Positions 1 through 10,228 of a stretch of DNA of 57,434 nt are shown here, piece after piece. A model generated the notes under the pieces. The model was not told the origin of the DNA, searched no databases, and was given only the letters and a program-made list of their open reading frames with translations. The stretch's first letter is position 1. Every line of letters begins with the position of its first letter. Location of the stretch: NCBI GenBank assembly GCA_032718475.1, contig JAUCBJ010005973.1:1-57434 (forward strand), given 5' to 3'. The DNA comes from Nemertoderma westbladi (taxonomy: Eukaryota > Xenacoelomorpha > Nemertodermatida > Nemertodermatidae). Made by a program: the position numbers and the translations under genes.

Positions 1-196
1 CGATCAGATCACAAAATATAATAACATATTAAAATACTTAATATTAATTATTATTCGATAGTTTATAGTTTAAAATATCATAGTAAGTTCCCTATTAGCC
101 TAGGGCCCAACTTGTACTACACCGGTATAATAATACAGTAGTACGCTATTTGAAATTCCCGCCAATACGGTAATAATGTAATTTATGTATATCACA
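1..196 (-). repeat. 3' LTR of Ty3/Gypsy element (window cuts off about 16 bases)
   Basis: This segment is identical over all 196 bases to 4861-5056. Because the element reads on the minus strand, this is its 3' LTR. The other LTR begins 16 bases earlier relative to the shared sequence (4845), so the window starts inside this LTR. It ends in ATATCACA, the complement of the LTR start TGTGATAT. A pyrimidine run (the complement of the polypurine tract) follows directly. Confidence 0.9.
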
Positions 197-197
197 A

Positions 198-210
198 CTC
201 TCCCTCCACC
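198..210 (-). promoter_or_regulatory. polypurine tract of Gypsy element
   Basis: On the plus strand this is CTCTCCCTCCACC, which reads as a purine run on the minus strand directly before the 3' LTR. This is the expected place for the plus-strand DNA primer of an LTR retrotransposon. Confidence 0.7.
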
Positions 211-297
211 GAGTATTATAATATACCAGTTAGTTTGTATTATAGTACTTGAGTTAATCTAACACCACTGTTTGTTTCATTTGAGCCTCCATTTAGA

Positions 298-3200
298 TTA
301 ATCATTATCAGTTATGACATTCGAATCACTGGTGAGAGGGCGTAGAAATCGACGATTGCGAAGGTATGTTCTACCATTATTATCCTTCTTCACTATATAT
401 GAACGTCCATTTCCGCGAATGAATGTGACAATTCCTGTACTCTTCCAATCTTTATGGATTTTGTCCCGAATACGAACAGGATCTCCTATAGCTAACTTTC
501 GCAATGGGTGTGATCTCGAGTCATATAATTGTTTATGTCGATTGAAAACATAATCTCGCTTGGTGAGTGCATTATCTATCTCCATCGGGTGTATCGAATT
601 ATATGCAGACTGGTGTGCTGGAAGATTGGTTCGTTGAAGCCTGCCAAACAGCCATTGTGCAGGGGACAACCCATCTTCTCTTGGTGTGTTTCTCCATTCT
701 AATAGAGCGGGTTCAAAGGATACTTTATCAAGACACCCATTTTTCCAATGTTTTTTAATTAATGTCTTCATTGCTTTAACGCCAGCCTCAGCATGACCGT
801 TGGACTGAGGATATCCTGCTGATGAAGTTTCATGTTCTACTCCATTTTCTGTGCAGAACTTTCCAAATTCACCTGAACTGAATTGGGGTCCTCCATCACT
901 TCTAAGACGGTTGGGAATACCCCAATCAGCAAATAAAGTTCGTAGAGTATCGATCACATTCTTGCTAGTTGGGTATCTTCCGAATGAAGCAACACATGGC
1001 CATCCGGAATATCTGTCAACGTAAACTAAAAAGTGTTTTGCTGCATACTCAAACATGTCGGTACTAGCTGATTCGAATGGCCTTGCTGTTGTTTCAGATG
1101 AAGCAGGTTTCATTGGTTCCTGAGTCTGACTTGGACGCATGGTTTGACATATCTCACAGTCTTCTATGACTTGTTTTATGTCATTTCCCATTCCAGGCCA
1201 GCAAAACAAAGTTCGAGCACGAGACTTTGTTCTTGTTATTCCCTGGTGAGATAGGTGAAGAATCTTCAATATATTACGTCGTTGACTGGCTGGTACCACA
1301 ATCCTTGTAGCATCAACCATGATCAGACCATCATCTACAGATAAGCGATTCCAGTCCTTTTTATAGCACCGACCTGGGTGGTTGATGGAAAGTTTCACAA
1401 CATCAACTTTGTCCTTCACTGCATTGTATATGATCTGATAATCATCATCATCTTTTGCAGCTGCTCTAATAATTCCAAGTGAATTATCTTTATCTATGCC
1501 AATATCATTTGATTGAAGATGTTGACAAATAATCTCTTGAATGGATATTTTATCAACAACTTTGTCAATTGGATCGGGATCTGATATTGGCGAACGACTA
1601 AGAGCATCAGCAATATTATGAGTTTTTCCTTTCACCCACTCTAGTTTAAACACATAACCCGATAATTTTTCAAGTAATCTTTGAAGACGTGGATTTTGTA
1701 TAGCATCAAGATTAATACCATTGCATATACCAATAAGCGGTCTATGATCAGTGTGGACGACAAATGCTGTACCAATAAGGTATAGTTTGCAATAATATAT
1801 TGCCCACTGAATAGCAAGGAGTTCTATTTCACATACAGCATATCTTGTCTCGGCATCTGATAAGTAGCGTGATCCACAACGCACTAACCGTTTACTTCCA
1901 TCATTGTGTTCTTGTAACAGGGCATAACCAATTCCTGTTCTGGAAGCATCAGTTAATAAGAACGTTGCCAATTTCGGATCATAATGTGCTAGAACTGGTG
2001 TAGTTGTCAATGACAATTTAGTTGCTTCAAAGGCTTCAGTGTGTTCATCCAACCACTGATAGGCATTCTTCGGAGATAAAAGTCCACGTAATGGTGCTGA
2101 CTTCTGGGCAACTCCAGGGGAAAATTGTGAGAGTTGGTTGACTAACCCAAAGAAACTTCTTAGGTCAGTGATTGTGCTAGGAGTAGGGAAGTCACGGATT
2201 GCAGCAATTTTTTCTGGATCTGGTTTAGTACCTTTGCTACTAATAATAAAACCAGCAAAACGAACTTCCTGAGCAATTATGAATTTCTTTTTTGATAAGG
2301 TAATTTGATGCTTTTGACATCTATCCATAATTTCTCTTATAGTGACTTTAACATTATCAAATGTATCACCATAGACAAGTATATCATCCACAATTTTCAG
2401 TTTTGATGCAATGCCATCTAGAGCTGCATCACCTCGTGCACAATATTCATCTCCAGAACTTGACAAACCCATTGGAGCTCGGGCATATCTCTTCCGGCCC
2501 CATGGCGTTAAGAAAGTTGTGAATGGTTTACTGTCATTGTCCAAAGGAATCTGCCAGTAACCTTTTGTGGCGTCTAAGGTAGCAAACCATTTCGATGTAG
2601 CTGGGACAGAAGAGGCAATATCTTGTGGTGTTGGGAAAGGGTGGACTGGTCGCTGGACAAGTTCATTGAGACCTTTATAGTCAACCACCAGTCTTATCTC
2701 ACCTGGTTGATGTGGTTTACCAACAACTAGAAAAGGAGATACCCAATCAGATGGACCATCTTTGACATCCTCTATAATCCCCATAGCTTCCATTTTGTCC
2801 AATTCGGACTTTGCTTTTTCTCTGTAAGCAAAAGGAATATTCCTTGCAACATTGCAGTGCATTGGCTTTGTTCCTGGAAGCAGTGGTTTCAAATATATTT
2901 TCATTGGTGGACCTTTCATAGACTTTAATTGAATTTCACTGTTGAAGACATCAGAATATTCTTCGAAAATGTTATGTTTAAATTCTTCAACTTCATCCAC
3001 TGCTGTATTTGAGCTGGCCACGAATTTAACTGACTTTTCAACTGGTTCTTCCTGGTTAGATTCTACTTTATTAACTGCAACACCATACTTCGCCGCATCT
3101 TCTAGTGAATACGGAAAGGTAGATGGAATAATGCCTAGATCAATAAGATTGTGCCATGCTAGTAGAATATTATCAACATCTGGGGTTACATATGCCATGA

Positions 3201-4758
3201 CATTTGCCTGATGGTGCAACCATTCAATGTTGAGGTAAACAGAACCCTCACAAACCATAGAGGAACCATTTGCAGCGATAATTGAAACTTTATTATTGGT
3301 GTTAATTTGAAAGTCAAAATTTTCAAGCATTCTAGAACTGACAATGGCTTCAGATGCACCTGTATCTGGTAATATATCATTTTCAAAAGGTATACCATGA
3401 CCATTGGCTGGTGAAATTCGAACTCTTGCTAGTGGTGTCGATTTACCACTATGAGTTGATGATACTTTGACTGCAATAAATCTACTATATACCTGTATAG
3501 TATTTGATTTAGCTGTATATTGCCCATTTGTAGATTTTCCAACCTTTTTGATTGCGACACACCTTGATTTATAATGACCTTTTTTGTTACAATTATTACA
3601 GGTTATATCTTTAGCAGGGCAATTGTCTTTTCTATGTGGATTTCCACTACACCAAAAACAGTTACCATCTTTGGCTGTGCGGTGTTGCTGTCGCCAGCGG
3701 TCTTGAGATTTACTACGATTTTTATTCATTGACCCACCATGCTGTGTATTAATTTTCCCTTGCTTGTAGGTTGACGTCTTATTAATAGAACATGATTCAG
3801 AACCACGAAGGACAGCTTGGTTGGATTTATTGGCCTCCCACTTTAAACATTTTACCCAAATATCATCTAAAGTAGGACTATCCAACTCCATAAGTTTATT
3901 TTGTAACTCTTCATCAATCACGGATACAACAATCATAGTTGCGAGTTGATCCTCATAAGATAAACCGTCGAGTTCTGCTTCTGCCCCAATTGCTTTAAGT
4001 CGGACCAGGTAATCGCTAAGTCGTTCCCCTTTAGCTTGGCGACATTTTTGGAAGTTTACTCTCCATGTCAGTACAGAATATTTCTGCTCAAAGTGTTTAG
4101 TAAGTCGATCCAAACAGTCATTGATAGGGACTGAATCATCTGCCCCAAGGATTTGTGTCAGTTCGTGTTTCATTTTCTCTGAGAGACATTTCTCCAAGTG
4201 GCCCCGGTATGCATCTAACGGGAGGCGATTCATGTTATTAGCTGTGGAATATCGAATAAACGCTTTTTTCCAGCTTTTGAATCCAATAAATGTTGTGTCG
4301 GTTTCGAGGCATATCTCAGGTTTCAGAGAAGAATCTATCTTTGGATGTCTATCACTGCGTTCAGGTGTTGTAGTTCTCGCAGCCTGTAGATTTGCATGAA
4401 CTGGAGTTTTTGTGTTAAATTGTATTCTACAGCGTCTAATGTGACGGCGCAGACGTCCCAATTCATCTTCCAAACCTAAATATTCTATATATCTAGGTTC
4501 TTGTTCGGAAGTATCTTCATCGAGTCCCTCAATCCGGTGACTTTCATTGACTGAATTCAGGAATTTCTCTATGGATCCTTTGGCCAACGTAAACTCATCC
4601 TCCGTTTCCGCCAAGTCAATTTCATAATCTGGATCATCAGTGTCTTTGTCAACTAAACAACTAACGTAGGTTTCCAGTTTATCAATAGCCCTTTTGGCTT
4701 GTAAGGCGTACTGGCCACGGCTTCGCCGGGCTGTCGTAATATCGCCCTTCATTGACAT
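298..4758 (-). CDS. Ty3/Gypsy Gag-Pol polyprotein, intact single ORF
   Basis: A 1486-residue uninterrupted polyprotein of an LTR retrotransposon. Visible domains in order: a Gag-like N-terminal half; two CCHC zinc knuckles of spacing CX2CX4HX4C near residues 366-400; an aspartic protease with DTGA near 465; reverse transcriptase with the catalytic VDD box (IVDDILVYG) near 789; RNase H with TDAS near 937 and a later HTDHRPL; an integrase with an HH-CC type finger ending CEIC; and a DDE core (TDMF near 1233, RSDGGPQF near 1289, and E in GHAEAG near 1323). The C-terminus is basic. It resembles single-ORF invertebrate Gypsy polyproteins often labelled K02A2.6-like; the exact clade is not resolved. 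The start ATG lies 86 bases from the primer-binding site. All catalytic residues that I can place are present, so this copy looks recently active. The host role, if any, is unknown. Confidence 0.95.
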   Translation of the reverse strand: MSMKGDITTARRSRGQYALQAKRAIDKLETYVSCLVDKDTDDPDYEIDLAETEDEFTLAKGSIEKFLNSVNESHRIEGLDEDTSEQEPRYIEYLGLEDELGRLRRHIRRCRIQFNTKTPVHANLQAARTTTPERSDRHPKIDSSLKPEICLETDTTFIGFKSWKKAFIRYSTANNMNRLPLDAYRGHLEKCLSEKMKHELTQILGADDSVPINDCLDRLTKHFEQKYSVLTWRVNFQKCRQAKGERLSDYLVRLKAIGAEAELDGLSYEDQLATMIVVSVIDEELQNKLMELDSPTLDDIWVKCLKWEANKSNQAVLRGSESCSINKTSTYKQGKINTQHGGSMNKNRSKSQDRWRQQHRTAKDGNCFWCSGNPHRKDNCPAKDITCNNCNKKGHYKSRCVAIKKVGKSTNGQYTAKSNTIQVYSRFIAVKVSSTHSGKSTPLARVRISPANGHGIPFENDILPDTGASEAIVSSRMLENFDFQINTNNKVSIIAANGSSMVCEGSVYLNIEWLHHQANVMAYVTPDVDNILLAWHNLIDLGIIPSTFPYSLEDAAKYGVAVNKVESNQEEPVEKSVKFVASSNTAVDEVEEFKHNIFEEYSDVFNSEIQLKSMKGPPMKIYLKPLLPGTKPMHCNVARNIPFAYREKAKSELDKMEAMGIIEDVKDGPSDWVSPFLVVGKPHQPGEIRLVVDYKGLNELVQRPVHPFPTPQDIASSVPATSKWFATLDATKGYWQIPLDNDSKPFTTFLTPWGRKRYARAPMGLSSSGDEYCARGDAALDGIASKLKIVDDILVYGDTFDNVKVTIREIMDRCQKHQITLSKKKFIIAQEVRFAGFIISSKGTKPDPEKIAAIRDFPTPSTITDLRSFFGLVNQLSQFSPGVAQKSAPLRGLLSPKNAYQWLDEHTEAFEATKLSLTTTPVLAHYDPKLATFLLTDASRTGIGYALLQEHNDGSKRLVRCGSRYLSDAETRYAVCEIELLAIQWAIYYCKLYLIGTAFVVHTDHRPLIGICNGINLDAIQNPRLQRLLEKLSGYVFKLEWVKGKTHNIADALSRSPISDPDPIDKVVDKISIQEIICQHLQSNDIGIDKDNSLGIIRAAAKDDDDYQIIYNAVKDKVDVVKLSINHPGRCYKKDWNRLSVDDGLIMVDATRIVVPASQRRNILKILHLSHQGITRTKSRARTLFCWPGMGNDIKQVIEDCEICQTMRPSQTQEPMKPASSETTARPFESASTDMFEYAAKHFLVYVDRYSGWPCVASFGRYPTSKNVIDTLRTLFADWGIPNRLRSDGGPQFSSGEFGKFCTENGVEHETSSAGYPQSNGHAEAGVKAMKTLIKKHWKNGCLDKVSFEPALLEWRNTPREDGLSPAQWLFGRLQRTNLPAHQSAYNSIHPMEIDNALTKRDYVFNRHKQLYDSRSHPLRKLAIGDPVRIRDKIHKDWKSTGIVTFIRGNGRSYIVKKDNNGRTYLRNRRFLRPLTSDSNVITDND

Positions 4759-4826
4759 TTTGTGGCGTTTACCGGTAGAGATCAGACATCCATCATTAAT
4801 GAATATTAGGTAGGCTTATAACATAG

Positions 4827-4844
4827 GTACATAACGCAGCGCCA
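4827..4844 (-). promoter_or_regulatory. tRNA primer-binding site of Gypsy element
   Basis: On the minus strand the bases directly after the 5' LTR read TGGCGCTGCGTTATGT. The TGG start is complementary to the universal CCA tRNA end, and the position fits a primer-binding site. I did not identify which tRNA it matches. Confidence 0.6.
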
Positions 4845-5056
4845 TGTGATATCTGGCTCCCGATCAGATCACAAAATATAATAACATATTAAAATACTTA
4901 ATATTAATTATTATTCGATAGTTTATAGTTTAAAATATCATAGTAAGTTCCCTATTAGCCTAGGGCCCAACTTGTACTACACCGGTATAATAATACAGTA
5001 GTACGCTATTTGAAATTCCCGCCAATACGGTAATAATGTAATTTATGTATATCACA
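4845..5056 (-). repeat. 5' LTR of Ty3/Gypsy element, 212 bp
   Basis: Complete LTR bounded by TGTGATAT at 4845 and ATATCACA at 5056, an 8-bp perfect inverted terminus. Bases 4861-5056 match 1-196 without a mismatch. The right flank is directly the 21-bp minisatellite, so the element landed inside that array. The other flank is outside the window, so the target-site duplication cannot be read. Confidence 0.9.
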
Positions 5057-5148
5057 ATGGATGCGAATTTAGTTCCAATGGAAGCGAATTTAGTTGCAAT
5101 GGAAGCGAATTTAGTTCCAATGGAAGCGAATTTAGTTCCAATGTTTCA
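5057..5148. repeat. left arm of inverted 21-bp minisatellite (remnant beside Gypsy)
   Basis: About four copies of a 21-bp unit in the opposite orientation to the array at 5689-6979. The inner end reads TTAGTTCCAATGTTTCA (5132-5148), the exact reverse complement of the first 17 bases of the right arm (5689-5705). The Gypsy LTR cuts this arm at 5056. More of the arm probably lies left of the Gypsy element, outside the window. Confidence 0.85.
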
Positions 5149-5688
5149 GGTGTGAGGCGAGCCACTTAGTTAGCGAAGAATCTGTTTAATGACAATTTTA
5201 GATGGATGGTTAAATAATAATTGTAAATAACTAACCCAAAACGCCCAACCTCCTAACCAAAACAATCTTATCCCAAACAACGCCCAACGTCTTAACCCAA
5301 ACAAATCAATTAAATTCATTTATATTTAATAATTTAAAATGATACTAATTGCAAAAAACAACGCCCAAACTCTTAACCCAAACAACGCCCATCCACCTAA
5401 ACCGAAATATCTGGTAAATATTGTAATTGGTTAGAAAATGGCACAATGTGCATGACTTGAGTATATAATACTACAGACTCAGTAAGTCAATATCAGTGAT
5501 TAATATATATTTCAAAATGTGTAATTATACATTTAATTCAGTAATAATATCATTATTGATTAATAATAATTCGTTTTTTAAAAATGACAGAAGGGTTTTA
5601 CAATTATTTACAATTATTGTTGACGATTATTAATTATTTATTTTTAATTATTGTTGGCAATTATTAATTACGTGGCTATCCCTACGAT
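5149..5688. other. AT-rich spacer between inverted minisatellite arms
   Basis: 540 bases without a convincing gene. It contains repeated short phrases of the type AACGCCCA with C-rich runs between 5230 and 5400, then very AT-rich sequence. It forms the central segment of a foldback-like structure. Confidence 0.6.
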
Positions 5689-6979
5689 TGAAACATTGGA
5701 ACTAAGTTCGCATCCATTGGAACTAAATTCGCTTCCATTGGAACTAAATTCGCATCCATTGGAACTAAATTCGCTTCCATTGGAACTAAATTCGCATCCA
5801 TTGGAACTAAATTCGCTTCCATTGGAACTAAATTCGCTTCCATTGGAACTAAGTTCGCTTCCATTGGAACTAAATTCGCTTCCATTGGAACTAAATTCGC
5901 ATGCATTGGAACTAAATTCGCTTCCATTGGAACTAAATTCGCTTCCATTGGAACTAAATTCGCTTCCATTGGAACTAAATTCGCTTCCATTGGAACTAAA
6001 TTCGCTTCCATTGGAACTAAGTTCGCTTCCATTGGAACTAAATTCGCTTCCATTGGAACTAAATTCGCATGCATTGGAACTAAATTCGCTTCCATTGGAA
6101 CTAAATTCGCATCCATTGGAACTAAATTCGCTTCCATTGGAACTAAATTCGCTTCCATTGGAACTAAATTCGCTTCCATTGGAACTAAATTCGCTTCCAT
6201 TGGAACTAAGTTCGCTTCCATTGGAACTAAATTCGCTTCCATTGGAACTAAATTCGCTTCCATTGGAACTAAGTTCGCTTCCATTGGAACTAAATTCGCT
6301 TCCATTGGAACTAAATTCGCATGCATTGGAACTAAATTCGCTTCCATTGGAACTAAATTCGCATCCATTGGAACTAAATTCGCTTCCATTGGAACTAAAT
6401 TCGCTTCCATTGGAACTAAATTCGCTTCCATTGGAACTAAATTCACATCCATTGGAACTAAATTCGCATCCATTGGAACTAAGTTCGTTTTGATATTCTG
6501 GGATTGGAACTAAGTTCGCCTCGATTGGAACTAAGTTCGCTTTGTAAAATTTATTTTGGAACTAAATTTGTTTCAATTGGAACTAAATTCGCATGCATTG
6601 GAACTAAATTCGCATCCATTGGAACTAAATTCGTTTTGATATTCTGGGATTGGAACTAAGTTCGCCTCGATTGGAACTAAGTTCGCTTTGTAAAATTTAT
6701 TTTGGAACAAAATTTGTTTCAATTGGAACTAAATTCGCATGCATTGGAACTAAATTCGCATCCATTGGAACTAAGTTCGTTTTGATATTCTGGGATTGGA
6801 ACTAAGTTCGCCTCGATTGGAACTAAGTTCGCTTTGTAAAATTTATTTTGGAACTAAATTTGTTTCAATTGGAACTAAATTCGCATGCATTGGAACTAAA
6901 TTCGCATCCATTGGAACTAAATTCGCTTCCATTGGAACTAAATTCGCCTTTGAAAATGTGCGATTAGAACTAAGTTCGT
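5689..6979. repeat. right arm: 21-bp minisatellite with 146-bp higher-order repeats
   Basis: From 5696 to about 6483 there are roughly 37 head-to-tail copies of a 21-bp unit (core TTGGAACTAAATTCGC), differing mainly at a CTTCC/CATCC/CATGC position. From 6484 a 146-bp higher-order unit recurs with starts at 6484, 6630 and 6776; each contains TTTTGATATTCTGGG and a TAAAATTTATTTTGG segment. Because 21 is divisible by three, long reading frames are open on both strands (heptapeptide repeats), but there is no sign that they are genes. Confidence 0.9.
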
Positions 6980-9848
6980 GCTACCTTCCGCATACACCGA
7001 CTGTTTGACCACTAGCATTTTCGGCCACCTTCCATCCTCATGTTCAATCCCACTATTAAACCCTGGGATTTTCAGGAGATTACTGGGACATTGTCCCAGT
7101 AAACTCCTGCATTGATGGTGTTGAGCCCAGGGAGTTTGTCCCAGGGACAAACTTTACATACTCTGGATGCGAAGCTTATGCCAATATCTTCCAAGCTTGA
7201 TTCGTTTATTGAATTTTAATCGAATGTTTTGATGCCCAAGATAAATGTACCTCTGGAAACAGCTAACCAAACCACACCATAAGTGATAAAGTCTCTTCTG
7301 CCGACATTATGGCATTCTGCAGGCTAAATCAGCTGAAATTTGAAGACAACACTACAGGTTGGATGTTGGCAGATTTGGGGTATGGGTTTAAAAAATGGTT
7401 GATGACGACTATTGAGAAGCCACTTAGTTCTCTATTGCTGTACATCAGGGCGCACAATTGCGTTATTAAATCTCGATTTCGTTGCCTATCCTTGGAGTGC
7501 CAAATACAGTTTTCTCATAAAAAGGCAATCATTATCGCTTGAGCATGTTTACACAATTATGCTATCAGGCGTAATGTTCCATTTGTTCCAGTTGATGCAC
7601 AATATGAATAAAAAATTGTTGATCATCAATATGATGTTTGGGCTACTGTGGAGGACGATATTATTGGTAAAGTTGCACGAGATCAGATTGTGGAGAGATT
7701 TTTTCAAGAGTGACTCAACTCTTAAATATTTCAAACGGGCAATATACACTAAAACAGAAACTACAGTAAGTACATTAAACTTAGCTAATGCAGTAATGCT
7801 GAGGTAAAAGTCATGATTATCGATAATTTATTGAAGAAAATTTAGAAAATTAAATAATTAATAAATAAGATAATTTTTTAAACCTTTTTCTAAAATGTCC
7901 CTTTAGGGGTTCCGCAGTAATCTTAGAAAGTGATTAAAAGTCTTGAAGTAAATAGTTATTTTTTTGCAGCTACTAGGCCTATATTTCATTGAAGACACCA
8001 AATAAACTAATCCGAAGTTTGTAAAAGTAAAATGATTAGTAAAATAATTGAGCCTCAAAGTATAATGAACTTCGATATTTTGGGTTATAAGGCATCAAAT
8101 TCTATCACCCTAACAAAATCCACGATCTACTACAAAAGTGCAAAAATGGCCTCAAACAATGTGAATAAAAGTATATTTCAGTCATAGAATTTACTCTGCT
8201 CATTTTCGGCTCCACATATCACCAGAAGTCATAGGAAAACAGTCAAACGTCTAGGAACAACACTCAAAATAGACAACGAGTTAGTGCGTTTAGAAGGACC
8301 TTTTTCTACAGTAAGTGACCAAAAATATGATTTAAAATGAAATATCAGAGTATATTTCGGGCAACAGCCCTTTATCAACTCAATTCAGTTAAACTGCATG
8401 CAGGTGTAAAGTACATACAGGACTAAACTACTACAGGACAGACTACAGAACACTCAAAATGTCAGGACAATACACAAATCAAATTCCGATTTTTATTTAG
8501 TTAATTTAATTGGAAATTTCTGACCTAAAACTAGCCGAAATTCCCCCTCAATTCTGGGTTTCATTAGGTTTCCAAAATCGAACCTGAAGCCACTCAAACC
8601 AACATAAACGCCACGTTATAACAAGATTCTCCACCCATGGGTTCCACCACCTACTGTGTATCTACAGCAACTTCCACGATATCTACGAGAACTGCTAGTG
8701 TAAGCTCTGCAGCCAACCATCGCCAATTTACCACCTCCTCAGCTGCCCCACGAACTCCAGGTCGCTCGCTCACTGAGCGAGTCTGAATCACCGATGATGA
8801 ATTCTCTGATTCTCTGATTCTAACATACATATTATCCTGTTAACATGGCCCTAATTATTCATTTAATTTTCTCAAACTAACTATTTATTTATTTAATTTA
8901 AATATTATTATTTTTCGACGAATTTTATGTAGGGATCAAATTTGCGACTTTTTAAATATTTTATATAGTACTGACTACTGACAATTAAATGATTTTACTC
9001 CTGTTTTTATTACGCCCTGATGCCCTTCTGTGTTTTATTTATTGTTGCAAATCCTATGCTACTTTGTGCGGAGTACCACACAGTTATTAATACACAGATT
9101 ATCTTCCTTCTTATTGGTGCGCACCACTGTATAATTTTAACCCAATACCTTTTTGGTGAAATTAAATTATATATTAAATTTCTAATTTATACAATCAAAA
9201 CGATAGGTTTTGTTGATTGTTGTGATTGATGGTGCTGAGTCGAAAAAAAGTGGGTTGCAAAACATTTGGATAAATATTAAGGAACTAAGTTTAGAGTGTT
9301 TTTAATGAAACCGAAACTTTTAATTCTGCTACTGGCTAATAAGTGGAGTCAATAAATTTTAAATTTCCATTTGGAGGTATCTTTCTCCTTCCCCTGGCAG
9401 AACTCACATAATAACAATAATGCTATTGATCTACAGTACAAGACGGCATAGGAGCTGTTATAAAAAAAAACAATGAAGGAATGCCCCTCGGGACATCCAT
9501 TTCACCGACTTTAACCCTCCTACTACCCAATAAGATTAGCCAAAAATATTAAAATTTCAGTGTCCGTGCTGCATCCTGAAGTGCTACCAGTGCAGTGTAC
9601 TACGGTGTAATGTGCTACTACATGATATCTCGTTGTTAATACAGCAGTGCCTACTAAAAGTTAGTTAGGTTAGTTAATTGACAATTTTAGAATATTAATT
9701 AATATATCAACCACTCATGTACATTACAGGTGCATTTCCATCGAGCATTACAAAGATATATAAATCACAAAATAAGACAATTCAATTCAAAAATAATCGA
9801 GTCAAAGAGAACCTAACGGATGATTACCAATAATTGTTGCAGTTTTCC
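6980..9848. other. non-coding stretch with hairpins, no gene recognised
   Basis: No reading frame here looks like a known protein. Two strong hairpins lie at 7073-7153 and a short palindrome (CTCGCTCACTGAGCGAG) near 8765. The remainder is AT-rich with small frames that look random. Confidence 0.6.
7073..7153. other. pair of short perfect hairpins
   Basis: The first hairpin (7073-7109) pairs CAGGAG-A-TTACTGGGACA with its complement across a single T, with one A/A mismatch. The second (7133-7153) pairs AGTTTGTCCC with GGGACAAACT across one base. The motif GTCCC/GGGAC recurs in both. These may be ends of decayed mobile elements. Confidence 0.55.
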
Positions 9849-10228
9849 CTACCAAAAAACAGGATTGCCATTAACTTTACGGTCTTTAGGATTACCAGGA
9901 ACCCCTGGTACTGGTTGATATTGTCTTAGAGAAAAAGTGGTTACATTTCGTAGCTGAGTTAAGTTTGGGATGGGAGGCGAACCACCCTGGTGGTGAAACT
10001 GGAGCTGGTCTGGTCTGTTAAAGAAGCCTGTCGCCATGTTTAAAAACTCGTCGACAAGTGAAATTGAAACATGTGGCTGTATGTCTACCAACATTATCTC
10101 ATAGTAAATACTACTCATAATAATTTTAGGTTTCTTAATGAAAGCCACTGCCTCTGTCACTTCTTCTCCATTTATATCCTCTTCCAAAATCCCAGCAGTA
10201 CCTACATCGTCGCTGTTGTCTGCCGAGA
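9849..10228 (-). CDS. weak candidate exon, unrecognised protein
   Basis: An open frame on the minus strand gives about 125 residues. Its N-terminal half is ordered-looking, with segments such as IIMSSIYYEIMLVDIQPHV and ISLVDEFLNMATGFF; a Gly/Pro-rich tail follows. A plausible splice acceptor (TTTCTACATTCTCGGCAG) lies just upstream at about 10228, and possible donors follow the ordered part. The alternating hydrophobic pattern is loosely like bridge-type lipid-transfer proteins (VPS13 group), but I do not recognise it with confidence. It could be a chance frame. The downstream stop at 9849 means the true exon, if any, probably ends at a donor before the Pro-rich tail. Confidence 0.22.

Noticed and set aside
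5651-6493. 280- and 263-residue frames on both strands with heptapeptide repeats
   Set aside because: They arise because the 21-bp minisatellite unit is a multiple of three; both strands stay open, and no other protein feature is present.
5689-6979. CRISPR-like regular repeats
   Set aside because: Units are head to tail without unique spacers, and the sequence is animal DNA.
7412-7807. 131-residue plus-strand frame
   Set aside because: No protein-like pattern or homology that I recognise; AT-rich chance frame.
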